DNA of 62,235 nucleotides from Prosthecodimorpha hirschii (GCF_001305515.1 NZ_LJYW01000001.1:2319383-2381617); one strand, 5' to 3'. Positions 44,388 to 56,034 are shown, counted from the first letter of the stretch. The notes: generated by a model not told the origin, from the letters alone. A program made the numbers and translations.

Positions 44388-45353
44388 TCAGGACTTGACC
44401 AGGCCGACCGAGCGCAGGATGTCGCCCACGCGCGACTGCTCGCTCTTCAGGTAGGCGTCGAAGGTGTCGCCGGCCATGAAGTAGTCGTCCCAGCCGCGCG
44501 CCTTCAGCACCTCGGCCCATTCCTTGGACTTGGTCATCTTCTCGATCATGTCGGTGACCGACTTGCGCTGCTCGGCCGTGAGGCCGGGAGGCGCCATGAC
44601 GGCCCGCCAGTTGACCATTTCGACGTCGATGCCGGATTCCTTCAAGGTCGGCACGTCGACGCCTTCGATGCGCTTGGGCGACGACACCGCCAGGGCGCGC
44701 AGCTTGCCGGTCTTGATCTGGCTCTCGAACTCGCCGTAGCCGGAGATGCCGGCCGTCACGCGGCCGCCGAGCATCGCGGCCAGCGCCTCGCCGCCGCCCG
44801 AGAAGGCGACATAGTTGACCTTGGCGGCCTCGGCGCCCGCGGCCTTGGTGAACAGGGCGGCCAGGATATGGTCGGTGCCGCCGGCCGAGCCGCCGGCCCA
44901 GACGGCCTTGGCGACATCCGCCTTCACGGCCGCGGAGAGATCCTGGATGGTCTTGTGCGGCGAGGAGGCCGGCACGACGATGACCAGGGCCTCGCCGGTC
45001 AACCGCGCGATCGGGGTGACCTGATCGAGCGTGACGGGCGACTTGTTGGTCAGGATCGCGCCGACCATGACGAAGCCGTTGACGATCAGCTGATTGGGAT
45101 CGCCCTTGGCGCCGGTGATGAACTGCGCGAGGCCGACCGTACCGCCGGCGCCGGTGACGTTGGTCACCTGGACGCTCTTGGCCAGTCCGGTTTGCATCAG
45201 GGTCTGCTGGATCGAGCGGGCGGTCGAGTCCCAGCCGCCGCCGGGCGCGGCCGGCGCCATGATCTTGATGTCCTGCTGGGCCAGTGCCGGGCCGGCCATC
45301 AGCGCGAGCCCCGCAAAGGCAAGGCCTGCAAACACACGTCCGAATAGCTTCAT
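44388..45353 (-). CDS. tctC: tripartite tricarboxylate transporter solute-binding protein
   Basis: A 321-residue periplasmic protein of the Bug/TctC type. A signal peptide covers residues 1-25 ([26 protein letters not shown]). The binding domain starts with [21 protein letters not shown] and includes [14 protein letters not shown], both in contact with the ligand carboxylates in known structures, then [21 protein letters not shown]. Ligands in the family are di- and tricarboxylates and aromatic acids. Divergent from an aryl-CoA ligase, so an aromatic carboxylate is a reasonable guess. Confidence 0.94.
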   Translation of the reverse strand: MKLFGRVFAGLAFAGLALMAGPALAQQDIKIMAPAAPGGGWDSTARSIQQTLMQTGLAKSVQVTNVTGAGGTVGLAQFITGAKGDPNQLIVNGFVMVGAILTNKSPVTLDQVTPIARLTGEALVIVVPASSPHKTIQDLSAAVKADVAKAVWAGGSAGGTDHILAALFTKAAGAEAAKVNYVAFSGGGEALAAMLGGRVTAGISGYGEFESQIKTGKLRALAVSSPKRIEGVDVPTLKESGIDVEMVNWRAVMAPPGLTAEQRKSVTDMIEKMTKSKEWAEVLKARGWDDYFMAGDTFDAYLKSEQSRVGDILRSVGLVKS

Positions 45354-45791
45354 GGTTTCCTCCCTGAACCTTGCGGTGGGTGCCGGCGATTTCGCGTCTT
45401 TGGCACCGCTTCCGGCGGACCATATCCCCCCGGACATGTCAGGATCCAGACTGGAAATGCCGTCGGACCGGCAGAGAGTCCGAATTTTCCCCGATCCCGC
45501 AGGACTTTCTGCGGTCCGCTGCGCCGGCCACGCCGGAGCGCCGATCCCGGACCGGGGCGCAAGCACACGGGACGGCCGGCGACTGCCTGCGTTTCGACCC
45601 CGCATCGGAATCAGGCAATCGGCCTTCGGGCGCCCGACGGCCGGGGAGAATTTTACCCAACAGACGATGAAGGTGAGAAAACCATGCCTAAAATCGTCGT
45701 CCGGAGACGCCACACCGGCATGATTTGCCTCATCCAAATAGTTTAATCTTCAACTATTCCGCGGTCGAGCGGGACGGTCATGGAGGACGGC
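45354..45791. other. divergent promoter region between tctC and aryl-CoA ligase
   Basis: No gene is seen in these 438 bases. The last ~70 bases before the ligase are markedly richer in A+T than the rest and contain the MarR-like dyad at 45737-45758; the remainder is ordinary high G+C sequence with frames that are shadows. Confidence 0.55.
45737..45758. promoter_or_regulatory. MarR-type operator candidate before aryl-CoA ligase gene
   Basis: AATAGTT (45737-45743) and AACTATT (45752-45758) are perfect seven-base inverted arms separated by eight bases, in an A+T-rich stretch 34 bases before the ligase start. Size and spacing fit MarR-family operators, and aromatic-acid CoA ligases are often under such repressors. 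Confidence 0.6.
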
Positions 45792-47462
45792 ATGGCGGTT
45801 CAGGGTGCTGCACTCAAGCCTTCGGCTCACACCGACACCTTCGCGCGGGACAATCTTCCCGACCCCGCCCTTTGGCCCCGGCTGCTGTTCGACCTGCCCG
45901 AACTCGCCTATCCGGACCGGCTCAATGCCGCCGTCGAATTCGTCGACCGGCATGTCGCGGAAGGCCGCGGCGAGCGGGCCGCGATCCACCATGCGGGCGG
46001 CGTCTGGAGCTTCGCCGAACTCGCGCGCCGGATCGACCGGATCGCCCATGTGCTGGTCGACGAGATGGGCCTCGTGCCCGGCAATCGCGTTCTGCTGCGC
46101 GCCGCCAACACGCCCATGATGGTCGCCGTCTATCTGGCGGTGATCAAGGCCGGCGGCATCGTCGTCGCCACCATGCCGCTGCTGCGCGCCAAGGAACTCG
46201 GCGTCATCGTCGACAAGGCACGGATCAGCCTGGCCCTGGTCGATGCGCGGCTGGCCGACGACATCCTCAAGGTCCGCGACGGCTCCGACTGCCTCCGCGC
46301 CGTCCTGAAATTCGGCACCGACGCGCCCGACGGCCTCGAGGCCCTGATGGCCGGCAAGCCCGACCGCTTCGAGCCGGTCGACACCGCTGTCGACGATGTC
46401 TGCCTGATCGCCTTCACGTCGGGCACGACCGGCGTGCCCAAGGGGACCATGCATTTCCATCGCGACCTGCTCGCGATCTGCGACACCTACGCGAAGCATC
46501 TGCTGCGCGCCACGCCCGACGACCGCTTCGTCGGCTCGCCGCCGCTCGCCTTCACCTTCGGGCTCGGCGGCCTGGTCCTGTTCCCGTTCCGCATCGGCGC
46601 CTCGACCTGCCTGCCCGACAAGACGGCGCCGCTCGACCTGCTCGACGCGATCGAACGCTATCGGCCGACCGTGATCTTCACGGCGCCGACCGCCTACCGG
46701 GCCATGCTGAACGCCCTGCCCGGCCGCGACATCGGCTCGCTGCGCCTGTGCATCTCGGCCGGCGAGGCGCTGCCCAAGGCGACCTTCGACGCCTGGCAGG
46801 CGGCGACCGGGATCGTCCTGACCGAGGGCATCGGCGCGACCGAGATGCTGCACATCTTCATCGGCTCGACGCCCGAGGACGTGACGCCGGGCGCGACGGG
46901 CCGACCGGTGCCGGGCTACCGTGCCAAGGTGATCGGTCCCGACGGCGCCGAGGTGCCGGACGGCACGCCCGGCCGGCTGGCGGTGATCGGCCCGACCGGC
47001 TGCCGCTATCTCGCCGACGAGCGGCAGACGGTCTATGTCCAGGACGGCTGGAACGTCACCGGCGACACCTATGTCCGCGATGCCGAGGGCCGCTTCTGGT
47101 ACCAGGCCCGCTCCGACGACATGATCGTCTCGGCCGGCTACAACATCGCCGGGCCGGAGGTGGAAGGCGTGCTGCTGACCCATCCGGCGGTCGCCGAATG
47201 CGGCGTGGTCGGCGCCCCGGACGACGAGCGCGGCATGATCGTCAAGGCCTATATCGTGCCGAAGCCGGGCTTCGCGCCGTCACCGGCGCTGGTTGCCGAG
47301 CTGCAGGCCTTCGTCAAGGCCGAGATCTCGCCCTACAAGTATCCGCGCGCGATCGAATTCGTCGAACGCCTGCCGCGCACCGAAACCGGCAAGCTGCAGC
47401 GCTTCGCGCTGCGCGAGATCGCCTCCCGCCCGGCCGGAGACGGCGCCTCGGCCGCTGCCTGA
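45792..47462 (+). CDS. benzoate / 2-aminobenzoate-CoA ligase family protein
   Basis: A 556-residue adenylate-forming enzyme that would activate an aromatic carboxylate with ATP and CoA. The AMP-binding motif is LIAFTSGTTGVPKGTMHFHRD; further landmarks are GSPPLAFTFGLGGLVLFPFRIGASTCLPDK, which is typical of the benzoate/anthranilate-CoA ligase branch, EGIGATEMLHIFIGS, and the C-terminal hinge RSDDMIVSAGYNIAGPEVE and catalytic Lys in ETGKLQRF. I start at 45792 because GGAGGA at 45782-45787 is ideally spaced for it, while the ATG at 45780 would be part of that site. It pairs with the divergent transporter. Confidence 0.88.
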   Translation: MAVQGAALKPSAHTDTFARDNLPDPALWPRLLFDLPELAYPDRLNAAVEFVDRHVAEGRGERAAIHHAGGVWSFAELARRIDRIAHVLVDEMGLVPGNRVLLRAANTPMMVAVYLAVIKAGGIVVATMPLLRAKELGVIVDKARISLALVDARLADDILKVRDGSDCLRAVLKFGTDAPDGLEALMAGKPDRFEPVDTAVDDVCLIAFTSGTTGVPKGTMHFHRDLLAICDTYAKHLLRATPDDRFVGSPPLAFTFGLGGLVLFPFRIGASTCLPDKTAPLDLLDAIERYRPTVIFTAPTAYRAMLNALPGRDIGSLRLCISAGEALPKATFDAWQAATGIVLTEGIGATEMLHIFIGSTPEDVTPGATGRPVPGYRAKVIGPDGAEVPDGTPGRLAVIGPTGCRYLADERQTVYVQDGWNVTGDTYVRDAEGRFWYQARSDDMIVSAGYNIAGPEVEGVLLTHPAVAECGVVGAPDDERGMIVKAYIVPKPGFAPSPALVAELQAFVKAEISPYKYPRAIEFVERLPRTETGKLQRFALREIASRPAGDGASAAA

Positions 47463-47614
47463 GCGGCGCGGCGAACGCACGTCCGAAGTCTGCGCCGGCG
47501 CGCCCGCGGGGGTGCGGCCGGCGCCGTCAGGGAAGCGCCTCCGAAAGGTCGGATTTTCCGGGCATTTTTCCTCGCTTGATGGCGGTTTGGAGTCCCGCGC
47601 GCGCGGGTCTATAA

Positions 47615-50090
<2,476 letters not shown>

Positions 50091-50092
<2 letters not shown>

Positions 50093-50269
50093 CAGGCTGC
50101 TGAACATCACTCCGAACCCGCCATTCTGACATCCCCGGGCTTGTCCCGGGGATCCAGTGCGATGGCCAAGTCTTTGGAAAATCGAGATCTCCGGGACAAG
50201 CCCCGGGGATGACAGAGTTGAAACGGGCCGCGTCTGATCGCGTTCCGACGCGTTTTTCAGCAATCTGCT
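50091..50269. mobile_element. MITE-like palindromic element after gyrB
   Basis: Terminal inverted repeats AGCAGGCTGCTGAA (50091-50104) and TTCAGCAATCTGCT (50256-50269) agree at 12 of 14 positions. Inside lies a second inverted pair of about 23 bases, built on CCCCGGGCTTGTCCCGGGGA (50133-50152) and its near complement at 50188-50211. The element has no coding frame. Its length of about 180 bases and nested repeats fit a miniature inverted-repeat element or a repetitive intergenic unit; other copies are not in this window. Confidence 0.55.
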
Positions 50270-50280
50270 GGAGCCTGTCC

Positions 50281-50370
50281 CGATCGGATGGAATCATCCA
50301 ATCGATAAGGCAAAGCTCCAGACTCAACGGCGAAAGCTGGTCCTTTTCGATCAGATCGGGGCGATCTGAC
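50281..50370. repeat. second palindromic unit in gyrB-kinase spacer
   Basis: CGATCGGATG (50281-50290) pairs with CATCCAATCG (50295-50304) with one G-U-type mismatch, and ATCAGATCG with CGATCTGAC near 50350-50370 forms another palindrome. It directly follows the MITE-like element. Together with the bases up to 50640 (no gene seen), this spacer of 548 bases is repeat-dense. Confidence 0.5.
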
Positions 50371-50598
50371 CGGGACGGACTCTCGCCCCCCGCATCCACC
50401 GACATGCCGCGCCGGCGGTCTCGACCGCACGGCCTGACGTTCAGCGGCCCGACGCTCCCGAGCGCCGGCCGCCAGCGCGCGGCGCAGCCGGACGACCTCT
50501 GGAACTAACGGGAGACGTTGGGGATTCCGAACCCACCCACCCGAAATGACCGGTGCATCGCCGGAAAAAATGGTGGATGATCCCCAATTCGGGAGTTC

Positions 50599-50634
50599 GG
50601 TCTCCCGGGACTCGCATCTGGCCGACGGGAGACC
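50599..50634 (+). promoter_or_regulatory. leader hairpin covering the kinase ribosome-binding site
   Basis: GGTCTCCCG (50599-50607) and CGGGAGACC (50626-50634) are perfect nine-base complements. The GGGAGA ribosome-binding site is in the second arm and the ATG follows at 50641, so the folded leader would hide it. Confidence 0.6.
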
Positions 50635-50640
50635 CGCCAT

Positions 50641-52341
50641 ATGAGCCTGAGCCGTCGCGTCGTGCTCCTGGCCGGCCTGACCCTCCTTCCTGTCGTGGCG
50701 CTCCAGGCGGTCAACGAGTTCGCCCTGCGCGGCGCGCGCGAGACCGAGCTGAGGGCCAGCGTCGCCCTCCAGGCCCAGCAGGTCGCGGCCGCCCAGGAAC
50801 GCCTGACCGAAGGCGTCCGGCTGATGCTGACCGCGCTGAGCGAGTCCAAGGACATCCGCAACGCCGAGCCGACCGAATGCACCGCGATCCTGCGGGCCCT
50901 GCGGACCGCGCATCCGGATTTCGAGGCGATCGGCGTTGCCGACCGCGCCGGCAACGTCTTCTGCGCCACCGACCGGCTCGACACGGCGGGACCGATGCCG
51001 CCGGTGGGCGATCGATTCTACTTCCGGGAGGCGATGGCAACCGGCCGCTTCACGGTCGGGACCTACGCGGTCGGGCAGCGGACGGGCGTGCCGAGCTTCC
51101 ACATGGCGATGCCGTACCGCAACCCGGCGGGCGAGACCGCGGGCGTCGTCTTCGTCAGCATCGGGCTGGCGCGGCTCGCCGCCGACCTCGACGGACCGCA
51201 ATGGTCGCTCAACCGCGTCATGACCGTCGCCGATCGCAACGGCACCATCCTGCTTCGCCTTCCCGACGGGGGACGCTTCGTCGGCAAGCCCTTTCCGGAG
51301 GACATCTGGCGCGAGACCGCACGGGCCAGCGCCCCTGGGACCATCGACGTCACCTCCCCGCTCGACGGCGTGCGCCGCATCGTCGGTTACATTCCGCCCG
51401 CGGTCAGTCCGGGCGGGCTTTATATCGGGGTCGGCCTCGGCCGCGCGGAGGCGTTCGGCCCGCTCGACAGCGCCACGATGCGCGGGATCGTCGGGATCGT
51501 CGTCGCCGCCGCCGCCGCCATGGTGCTGGCCTGGCTGTTCGGCCGCCGTCTGATCGCCCGCCCCGTCAACCGGATCATCGCGGTCACCCGGCGCTGGCGC
51601 GACGGGGACCTGAGCGCGCGCACCGCCATGACCGGGACGGCGGAATTCGCCCAGCTCGGCAGCGCCTTCGACGAACTGGCCGACGACCTGGCCCGGGCCT
51701 TCGCCTACAAGGACGTTCTGCTGCGCGAGCTCAATCACCGCATCATGAACAGCCTGCAGACGGTCTCCAGCCTGTTCAAGCTGCAGTCCCGGTCCGTGAC
51801 CGATCCGGAGGCGCGCCAGCAGTTCGACCTGGCCGTCAGCCGGGTCAACTCCATGGCGATGGCCTATCGGCGGATGCACGCTTCCGACGGCATCGAGTCG
51901 GTCGACTTCGCCGCGTTCCTGCGCGAACTGTGCCAGGACCTGTCCCAGTCGATGCTGCCGGACGGGCGCGAATGCGCGGTCGTGGCCGATCCACTGCTGC
52001 TGACCCCGGACCAGGCCATGTCGCTCGCCCTGGTGGTCAACGAACTGGTCACCAATGCGATCAAGCACGGCGGCGCGGAGCCCGCGGTATTCGTGACGCT
52101 GGCCATGGCGGAGGGGCTATGCACCCTCTCGGTCCGCAACACGACACCACTGCCGCCGGATTTTCGCATCGACGGCCGCAACGGCTTCGGCATGCAGATG
52201 GTCGGTGCCATGGTTCGCCAGCTCGACGGCCGCCTGGACCATACCGCCGAAGGCGGAGCCTGCTTCACCGTCAGCTTCCGGCCGAAGCCGCCCCAGGCGG
52301 CGGCGATGGACGGGCACGTCGACATGCGGGGCGGCGGCTGA
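50641..52341 (+). CDS. HisKA_2 sensor histidine kinase
   Basis: A 566-residue membrane sensor. A transmembrane helix (residues 6-24) is followed by a periplasmic Cache-like domain (~30-270), a second helix (~281-300), a HAMP linker, and a cytoplasmic kinase core. The phospho-accepting His366 is in LRELNHRIMNSLQTVSSL, the HRxxN motif of HisKA_2 kinases; the ATPase has VNELVTNAIKHGG and GFGMQMVGAMVRQL. Kinases of this type typically phosphorylate PhyR in the general stress response. Its site, a few kilobases from two phyR genes, suggests it is their cognate kinase. A hairpin masks its ribosome-binding site. Confidence 0.9.
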   Translation: MSLSRRVVLLAGLTLLPVVALQAVNEFALRGARETELRASVALQAQQVAAAQERLTEGVRLMLTALSESKDIRNAEPTECTAILRALRTAHPDFEAIGVADRAGNVFCATDRLDTAGPMPPVGDRFYFREAMATGRFTVGTYAVGQRTGVPSFHMAMPYRNPAGETAGVVFVSIGLARLAADLDGPQWSLNRVMTVADRNGTILLRLPDGGRFVGKPFPEDIWRETARASAPGTIDVTSPLDGVRRIVGYIPPAVSPGGLYIGVGLGRAEAFGPLDSATMRGIVGIVVAAAAAMVLAWLFGRRLIARPVNRIIAVTRRWRDGDLSARTAMTGTAEFAQLGSAFDELADDLARAFAYKDVLLRELNHRIMNSLQTVSSLFKLQSRSVTDPEARQQFDLAVSRVNSMAMAYRRMHASDGIESVDFAAFLRELCQDLSQSMLPDGRECAVVADPLLLTPDQAMSLALVVNELVTNAIKHGGAEPAVFVTLAMAEGLCTLSVRNTTPLPPDFRIDGRNGFGMQMVGAMVRQLDGRLDHTAEGGACFTVSFRPKPPQAAAMDGHVDMRGGG

Positions 52342-52396
52342 ACGGACCTCGCGCCCGTCAAGATCCGGTCTGCGCATCGCCCGGACGGCGGGGCGC

Positions 52397-53014
52397 TCAG
52401 TCCCGGCGCGCTCCCGCCGCCGCGACCGCCTGCCCGACCAGCCGCTGCAGCCGCTCCGGCAAGGCCGGCACCATGGCGACTGCGGCCGCATGGCCGGCAG
52501 CCGACATCTTGATCCAGGTCTTGGCGACGATATCGACGATCTTGTCGTCCTCGTGCCGGGCCGCAAAGGGCGCGAACTCCTGCTCCAGGAAGACCAGGCA
52601 GGCGCAGTCTTCCAGCGCCTGCGCATCCGGATCACGCTTCAGCCGCTCCTTGCGCACGATCGAGCGCGCCCGAGAGACATCGTCTTCGCCGTAGCCGACT
52701 TCGGTCATGATCCCGGCGATCAGATCGGCATGGTGATCCTTGAGCCGGTTGCGCCAGGCGAAATAGCCGGGCTTGTCCATCGGAAATTCGGACCGCGGCC
52801 GGTCGAAGCGGCGGATATGCTGGCCGCGCACGGCGATCCTGAGCGCATCGGAGGCGTCGGGGACCAACCGTTCGAGCCATGCGGTCATGCGTTCGCCGTA
52901 GATCACCGCATAGGGGCGCGGCGGATCGCCGGCGAGGGTCGGATCGTCCGCATTGGCACGGTCGATGGCCGCGTAGGCGGCGGCGAGGCGGTCTTCGGGT
53001 CGGAGATCGGACAC
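52397..53014 (-). CDS. DUF4202 protein
   Basis: A 205-residue cytoplasmic protein of the DUF4202 family. Conserved parts include RPYAVIYGERMTAWLERLVPDASDALRIAVRGQHIRRFDRPRSEFPMDKPGYFAWRNRL and ARSIVRKERLKRDPDAQALEDCACLVFLE, with histidine and acidic residues arranged as in HD-like phosphohydrolase folds. The role is not established. It is convergent with the sensor kinase gene and divergent from cobD. Confidence 0.85.
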   Translation of the reverse strand: MSDLRPEDRLAAAYAAIDRANADDPTLAGDPPRPYAVIYGERMTAWLERLVPDASDALRIAVRGQHIRRFDRPRSEFPMDKPGYFAWRNRLKDHHADLIAGIMTEVGYGEDDVSRARSIVRKERLKRDPDAQALEDCACLVFLEQEFAPFAARHEDDKIVDIVAKTWIKMSAAGHAAAVAMVPALPERLQRLVGQAVAAAGARRD

Positions 53015-53208
53015 GGCAGCGGCTCCTGCGGCCGCCCATGGCGAGGGCGCGCTCGACTGCCTTGATGCCCCGAACGCCGGATGCCGGCAAGTCCGCCCGC
53101 CGAACCTGCGGCCGCCACCCGCCCGGTTTACCTCGATGCCGCATCGTGGTTTCAGTCAGTCCCGATCGGCGCCGCCGCCGTCCCTCCGCCAGCCCCTCCG
53201 CCGGTGCC

Positions 53209-54177
53209 ATGACGCTTTCCGACTCGCTCGCCGTCGCCCTGATCGCCCTCGTGATCGAAGCCGCCCTCGGCTATCCGGATGCCCTGTTCCGGCGGATCGG
53301 CCATCCGGTGACCTGGATCGGCCGCCTGATCGGCGGGCTCGACCGGCATCTGAACCGGGACGCCGACCCGCCCGGCCGGCGGCGCATCGCCGGCGTCGCG
53401 GCCCTCATCCTGCTGCTCGCCATCTCCGGAACGGCAGCGGCCGTGCCGGTGCTCCTGGCGCCGGGCGGCTGGATCGGCCTCCTTCTTCTCGGCATCGCCG
53501 CCTCCTCGCTTCTGGCCCAGCGCAGCCTCGATCAGCATGTCGCCGCCGTGGCAGCCGGCCTCGACCGGGGCCTCGACGAGGGCCGCCGCGCCGTCTCGAT
53601 GATCGTGGGGCGCAACCCGGCCCGTCTCGACGAGGCCGGCGTCGCCCGGGCGGCGATCGAAAGCCTGGCCGAGAACTTCTCCGACGGCATCGTCGCCCCG
53701 CTCGTCTGGACCGCGGCGGCCGGTCCGATCGGCGGCGTGCTCTACAAGGCGACCAACACGGCGGACAGCATGATCGGCCATCGGACTCCGCGCCACGAGG
53801 CTTTCGGCTGGGCGGCGGCGCGCTTCGACGACCTGATCAACCTGCCGGCTTCGCGCCTGGCCGCACTCTGGCTGATCCTCGCCGCGGCCCTGATGCCGGG
53901 TGCCTCGGCATCCGGCGCAACACGCGCCGTGCTGCGCGACGCGCGCCAGCATCGCTCGCCCAATGCCGGCTGGCCGGAAGCCGCCATGGCGGGCGCTCTC
54001 GGGCTGGCGCTGGCCGGCCCGCGCGTCTATGGCGAAACGCTCGTCGACGATGCCACCATGGGCGACGGCCGACGCCGCGCCGACGCGGCGGATATCCGCA
54101 GGGCCCTCAGGCTCTACCGGCTCGCGCTCGCCCTGCAGGCTGCGGCCATCGCGGTGCTGGCGCTCCTGTGGCGCTGA
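53209..54177 (+). CDS. cobD: adenosylcobinamide-phosphate synthase (CobD/CbiB)
   Basis: A 322-residue membrane protein that joins the aminopropanol arm to adenosylcobyric acid in cobalamin synthesis. Family landmarks are ALGYPDALFRRIGHPVTWIGRLIG, RAAIESLAENFSDGIVAPLVWTAAAGPIGGVLYKATNTADSMIGHR and WAAARFDDLINLPASRLAALW. Several transmembrane segments are evident. The start at 53209 follows weakly placed GGTGCC. It stands alone, without other cob genes, and ends six bases from the end of the first phyR gene. Confidence 0.94.
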   Translation: MTLSDSLAVALIALVIEAALGYPDALFRRIGHPVTWIGRLIGGLDRHLNRDADPPGRRRIAGVAALILLLAISGTAAAVPVLLAPGGWIGLLLLGIAASSLLAQRSLDQHVAAVAAGLDRGLDEGRRAVSMIVGRNPARLDEAGVARAAIESLAENFSDGIVAPLVWTAAAGPIGGVLYKATNTADSMIGHRTPRHEAFGWAAARFDDLINLPASRLAALWLILAAALMPGASASGATRAVLRDARQHRSPNAGWPEAAMAGALGLALAGPRVYGETLVDDATMGDGRRRADAADIRRALRLYRLALALQAAAIAVLALLWR

Positions 54178-54183
54178 CCGGGG

Positions 54184-54954
54184 TCAGGCCGCCGGCCGGG
54201 TTTCGAAGAACAGCGCCTGGCTGATCACAGCCCGAACCATGTCGTCCCGGAACGGCTTGGTGATCAGGAAGGTCGGTTCGGGGCGCTTGCCGGTCAGCAG
54301 ATATTCCGGATAGGCGGTGATGAAGATCACCGGAAGATCGGCGATCTTGAGGATCTCGTTGACCGCATCGAGACCGGAACTGCCGTCGGCCAGCCGGATG
54401 TCGGCCAGGACGAGGCCGGGCCGGTCGCGCTCGACCAGACCGATCGCCTCGCCATGGGTGCGGGCATTGCCGGTCACCGTATGGCCCAACGCCGCCACCA
54501 GGCTTTCCAACTCCATGGCGATGATCGGTTCGTCCTCGATGATCAGGACGCGGGTCGCCATCTCGGCGCTCATCTGCCGTCCGGCCTCGACCAGCCAGTC
54601 GTCGAACTGGTCGGGATCGACATCGAGAATGTCGGCAGCCTCCTCGGCGGTGAAGCCCTCCATGGCGGTCAGCAGGAAGGCCTGGCGCGGCAGCGGCGGC
54701 AGGGCCCCGATGCGCCGGTCGGCGGCCGAACCGCCGGGTCCGGCATGGACCGGCGCCGCATTCCAGATTTCCGAGAAGAGCCGATAGACGGCCACGCGCG
54801 GCTCCAGATCGGCATCGAGCCGGTCCGGGTCGTCGGCCAGGCGCTCGAGGCATTTGGCGACGCGGGCGTCACCGAGATCCTGACGCCCCGTCAACGCACG
54901 GGCGTAGCGGCGCAGATAGGGCAGTTGCGGCGCCACAAGGGCGGCGATCGACAT
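54184..54954 (-). CDS. phyR: PhyR-type general stress response anti-anti-sigma factor (copy 1)
   Basis: A 256-residue regulator: residues 1-130 form a sigma-factor-like decoy (YLRRYARALTGRQDLGDA..., RQAFLLTAMEGFTAEEAADIL) and residues 135-255 a receiver (VLIIEDEPIIAMELESL, LADIRLADGSSG, ITKPF). Asp185 is the phosphate acceptor and Lys233 the conserved receiver lysine. Phosphorylated PhyR captures NepR and releases EcfG. ATG 54954 is preceded by GGAGAACC; an upstream in-frame ATG adds 12 residues without a site. It is divergent from nepR1-ecfG. I find no GGAAC-N16-CGTT box for it, unlike the second copy. Confidence 0.93.
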   Translation of the reverse strand: MSIAALVAPQLPYLRRYARALTGRQDLGDARVAKCLERLADDPDRLDADLEPRVAVYRLFSEIWNAAPVHAGPGGSAADRRIGALPPLPRQAFLLTAMEGFTAEEAADILDVDPDQFDDWLVEAGRQMSAEMATRVLIIEDEPIIAMELESLVAALGHTVTGNARTHGEAIGLVERDRPGLVLADIRLADGSSGLDAVNEILKIADLPVIFITAYPEYLLTGKRPEPTFLITKPFRDDMVRAVISQALFFETRPAA

Positions 54955-55048
54955 GCGAGGTTCTCCGTCCGGCTGTTCCCGGTGTACCAATATTTCCTTA
55001 CGCCAAGGTAGGCCGGGCGCCTTTCCGGGACAACATGTCGATCAGCGT

Positions 55049-55073
55049 GGAACTCATGCCGTTTGGCCGCGTT
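55049..55073 (+). promoter_or_regulatory. EcfG-type promoter of nepR1-ecfG
   Basis: GGAAC at 55049-55053 and CGTT at 55070-55073 with a 16-base spacer, the alphaproteobacterial EcfG consensus, 84 bases before the nepR1 start. It implies autoregulation by EcfG. Confidence 0.85.
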
Positions 55074-55157
55074 AGTCCGAGCCACATCGACAAGGCGGTT
55101 CTCCCGCAGGATGGGGCGGGGGTTTCGTACCCGGGTCCCCGAGCACCAGCAGGTCAC

Positions 55158-55397
55158 ATGAGCAAGTCCAAAACAAGGTCCAAGTCCTCAGGACTTCCGC
55201 CGCTCGAGGCGGGGTTGCAGGCACATCTCGGCTCGCATTTGCGCGGCATCTACGATCGCGTCCTGTCGGAGCCCATCCCGGAACGGTTCCGGACGCTCAT
55301 CGATGCCCTCGACCGGGCCGAGCAGCCCGTCGGAGACCAGACGCCTGCGCCGCCCGACCCGGGCAAACGGGCCACCGAGCTTGGAGGCGCCGCTTGA
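55158..55397 (+). CDS. nepR: NepR anti-sigma factor (copy 1)
   Basis: A 79-residue protein that holds EcfG inactive until PhyR binds it. The core LGSHLRGIYDRVLSEPIPERFRTLIDAL matches the two helices and the EPIPERF linker of NepR. The N-terminal SKSKTRSKS is basic and probably disordered. Its TGA stop overlaps the ecfG ATG, so anti-sigma and sigma are made together. It faces phyR copy 1 across a 203-base spacer that carries the EcfG-type promoter. Confidence 0.9.
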   Translation: MSKSKTRSKSSGLPPLEAGLQAHLGSHLRGIYDRVLSEPIPERFRTLIDALDRAEQPVGDQTPAPPDPGKRATELGGAA

Positions 55398-55972
55398 TGG
55401 TCGGGACCCAGTCGAAAAGTCAGAAGGACGCGCTGATCGCCGAAATCCCGTCGCTGCGGGCTTTCGCGATCTCCCTCTGCGGCGATGCCGATCGGGCCGA
55501 CGACCTGGTTCAGGAAACCCTGGTCAAGGCCTGGGCCGCCTATCACTCCTTCACCCAGGGCACCAGTCTGCGCGGCTGGCTCTTCACCATTCTGCGCAAC
55601 GCCTTCTTTTCCCAGTACCGCAAGCGCAAGCGCGAGGTGCAGGACGTCGATGGGATGGCGGCGGCGCGGTTGGTGTCCCAGCCCGAACAGCCCTGGCGGC
55701 TGGATTTCGACGACTTCCGCGTTGCGCTCGACACGCTGCCGGCCGACCAGCGCGAGGCCCTGGTGCTGGTCGGCGCCTCCGGCTTTTCCTACGAGGAGGC
55801 GGCCGAAATCTGCGGCTGCGCGGTCGGCACCATCAAGAGCCGGGTCAACCGGGCACGCCGTCGGCTGCTCGAAATCCTGGCCGTCTCGTCGAGCGACGAA
55901 CTCGGCCCCGATCGTCAGGCCCAGGCGGTCGGCTCCGAAAACGGTACCGGATCGCCCTGGACGGTCATCTGA
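55397..55972 (+). CDS. ecfG: EcfG-type ECF sigma factor of the general stress response
   Basis: A 191-residue sigma factor. Region 2 is seen in SLRAFAISLCGDADRADDLVQETLVKAWAAYHSFTQGTSLRGWLFTILRNAFFSQYRKRKR and region 4 in LPADQREALVLVGASGFSYEEAAEICGCAVGTIKSRVNRARRRLLEIL. It directs RNA polymerase to GGAAC-N16/17-CGTT promoters, several of which lie in this window. The preceding TTG (55394) is in frame, but ATG 55397 joined to the NepR stop is more likely. A strong terminator follows 60 bases after its stop. Confidence 0.95.
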   Translation: MVGTQSKSQKDALIAEIPSLRAFAISLCGDADRADDLVQETLVKAWAAYHSFTQGTSLRGWLFTILRNAFFSQYRKRKREVQDVDGMAAARLVSQPEQPWRLDFDDFRVALDTLPADQREALVLVGASGFSYEEAAEICGCAVGTIKSRVNRARRRLLEILAVSSSDELGPDRQAQAVGSENGTGSPWTVI

Positions 55973-56034
55973 AGTCCGGTCTCGGCGCCGTCCTGAGAAG
56001 ATCCCCCCGAATGGTTCCCATCCCCTGACCTGCA

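Noticed and set aside
50507-50525. GGAAC followed by CGTT before the sensor kinase gene
   Set aside because: The spacer is only ten bases, too short for an EcfG promoter.
53015-53208. Possible cobalamin riboswitch before cobD
   Set aside because: No B12 box or recognisable core could be found in the 194-base spacer on either strand.
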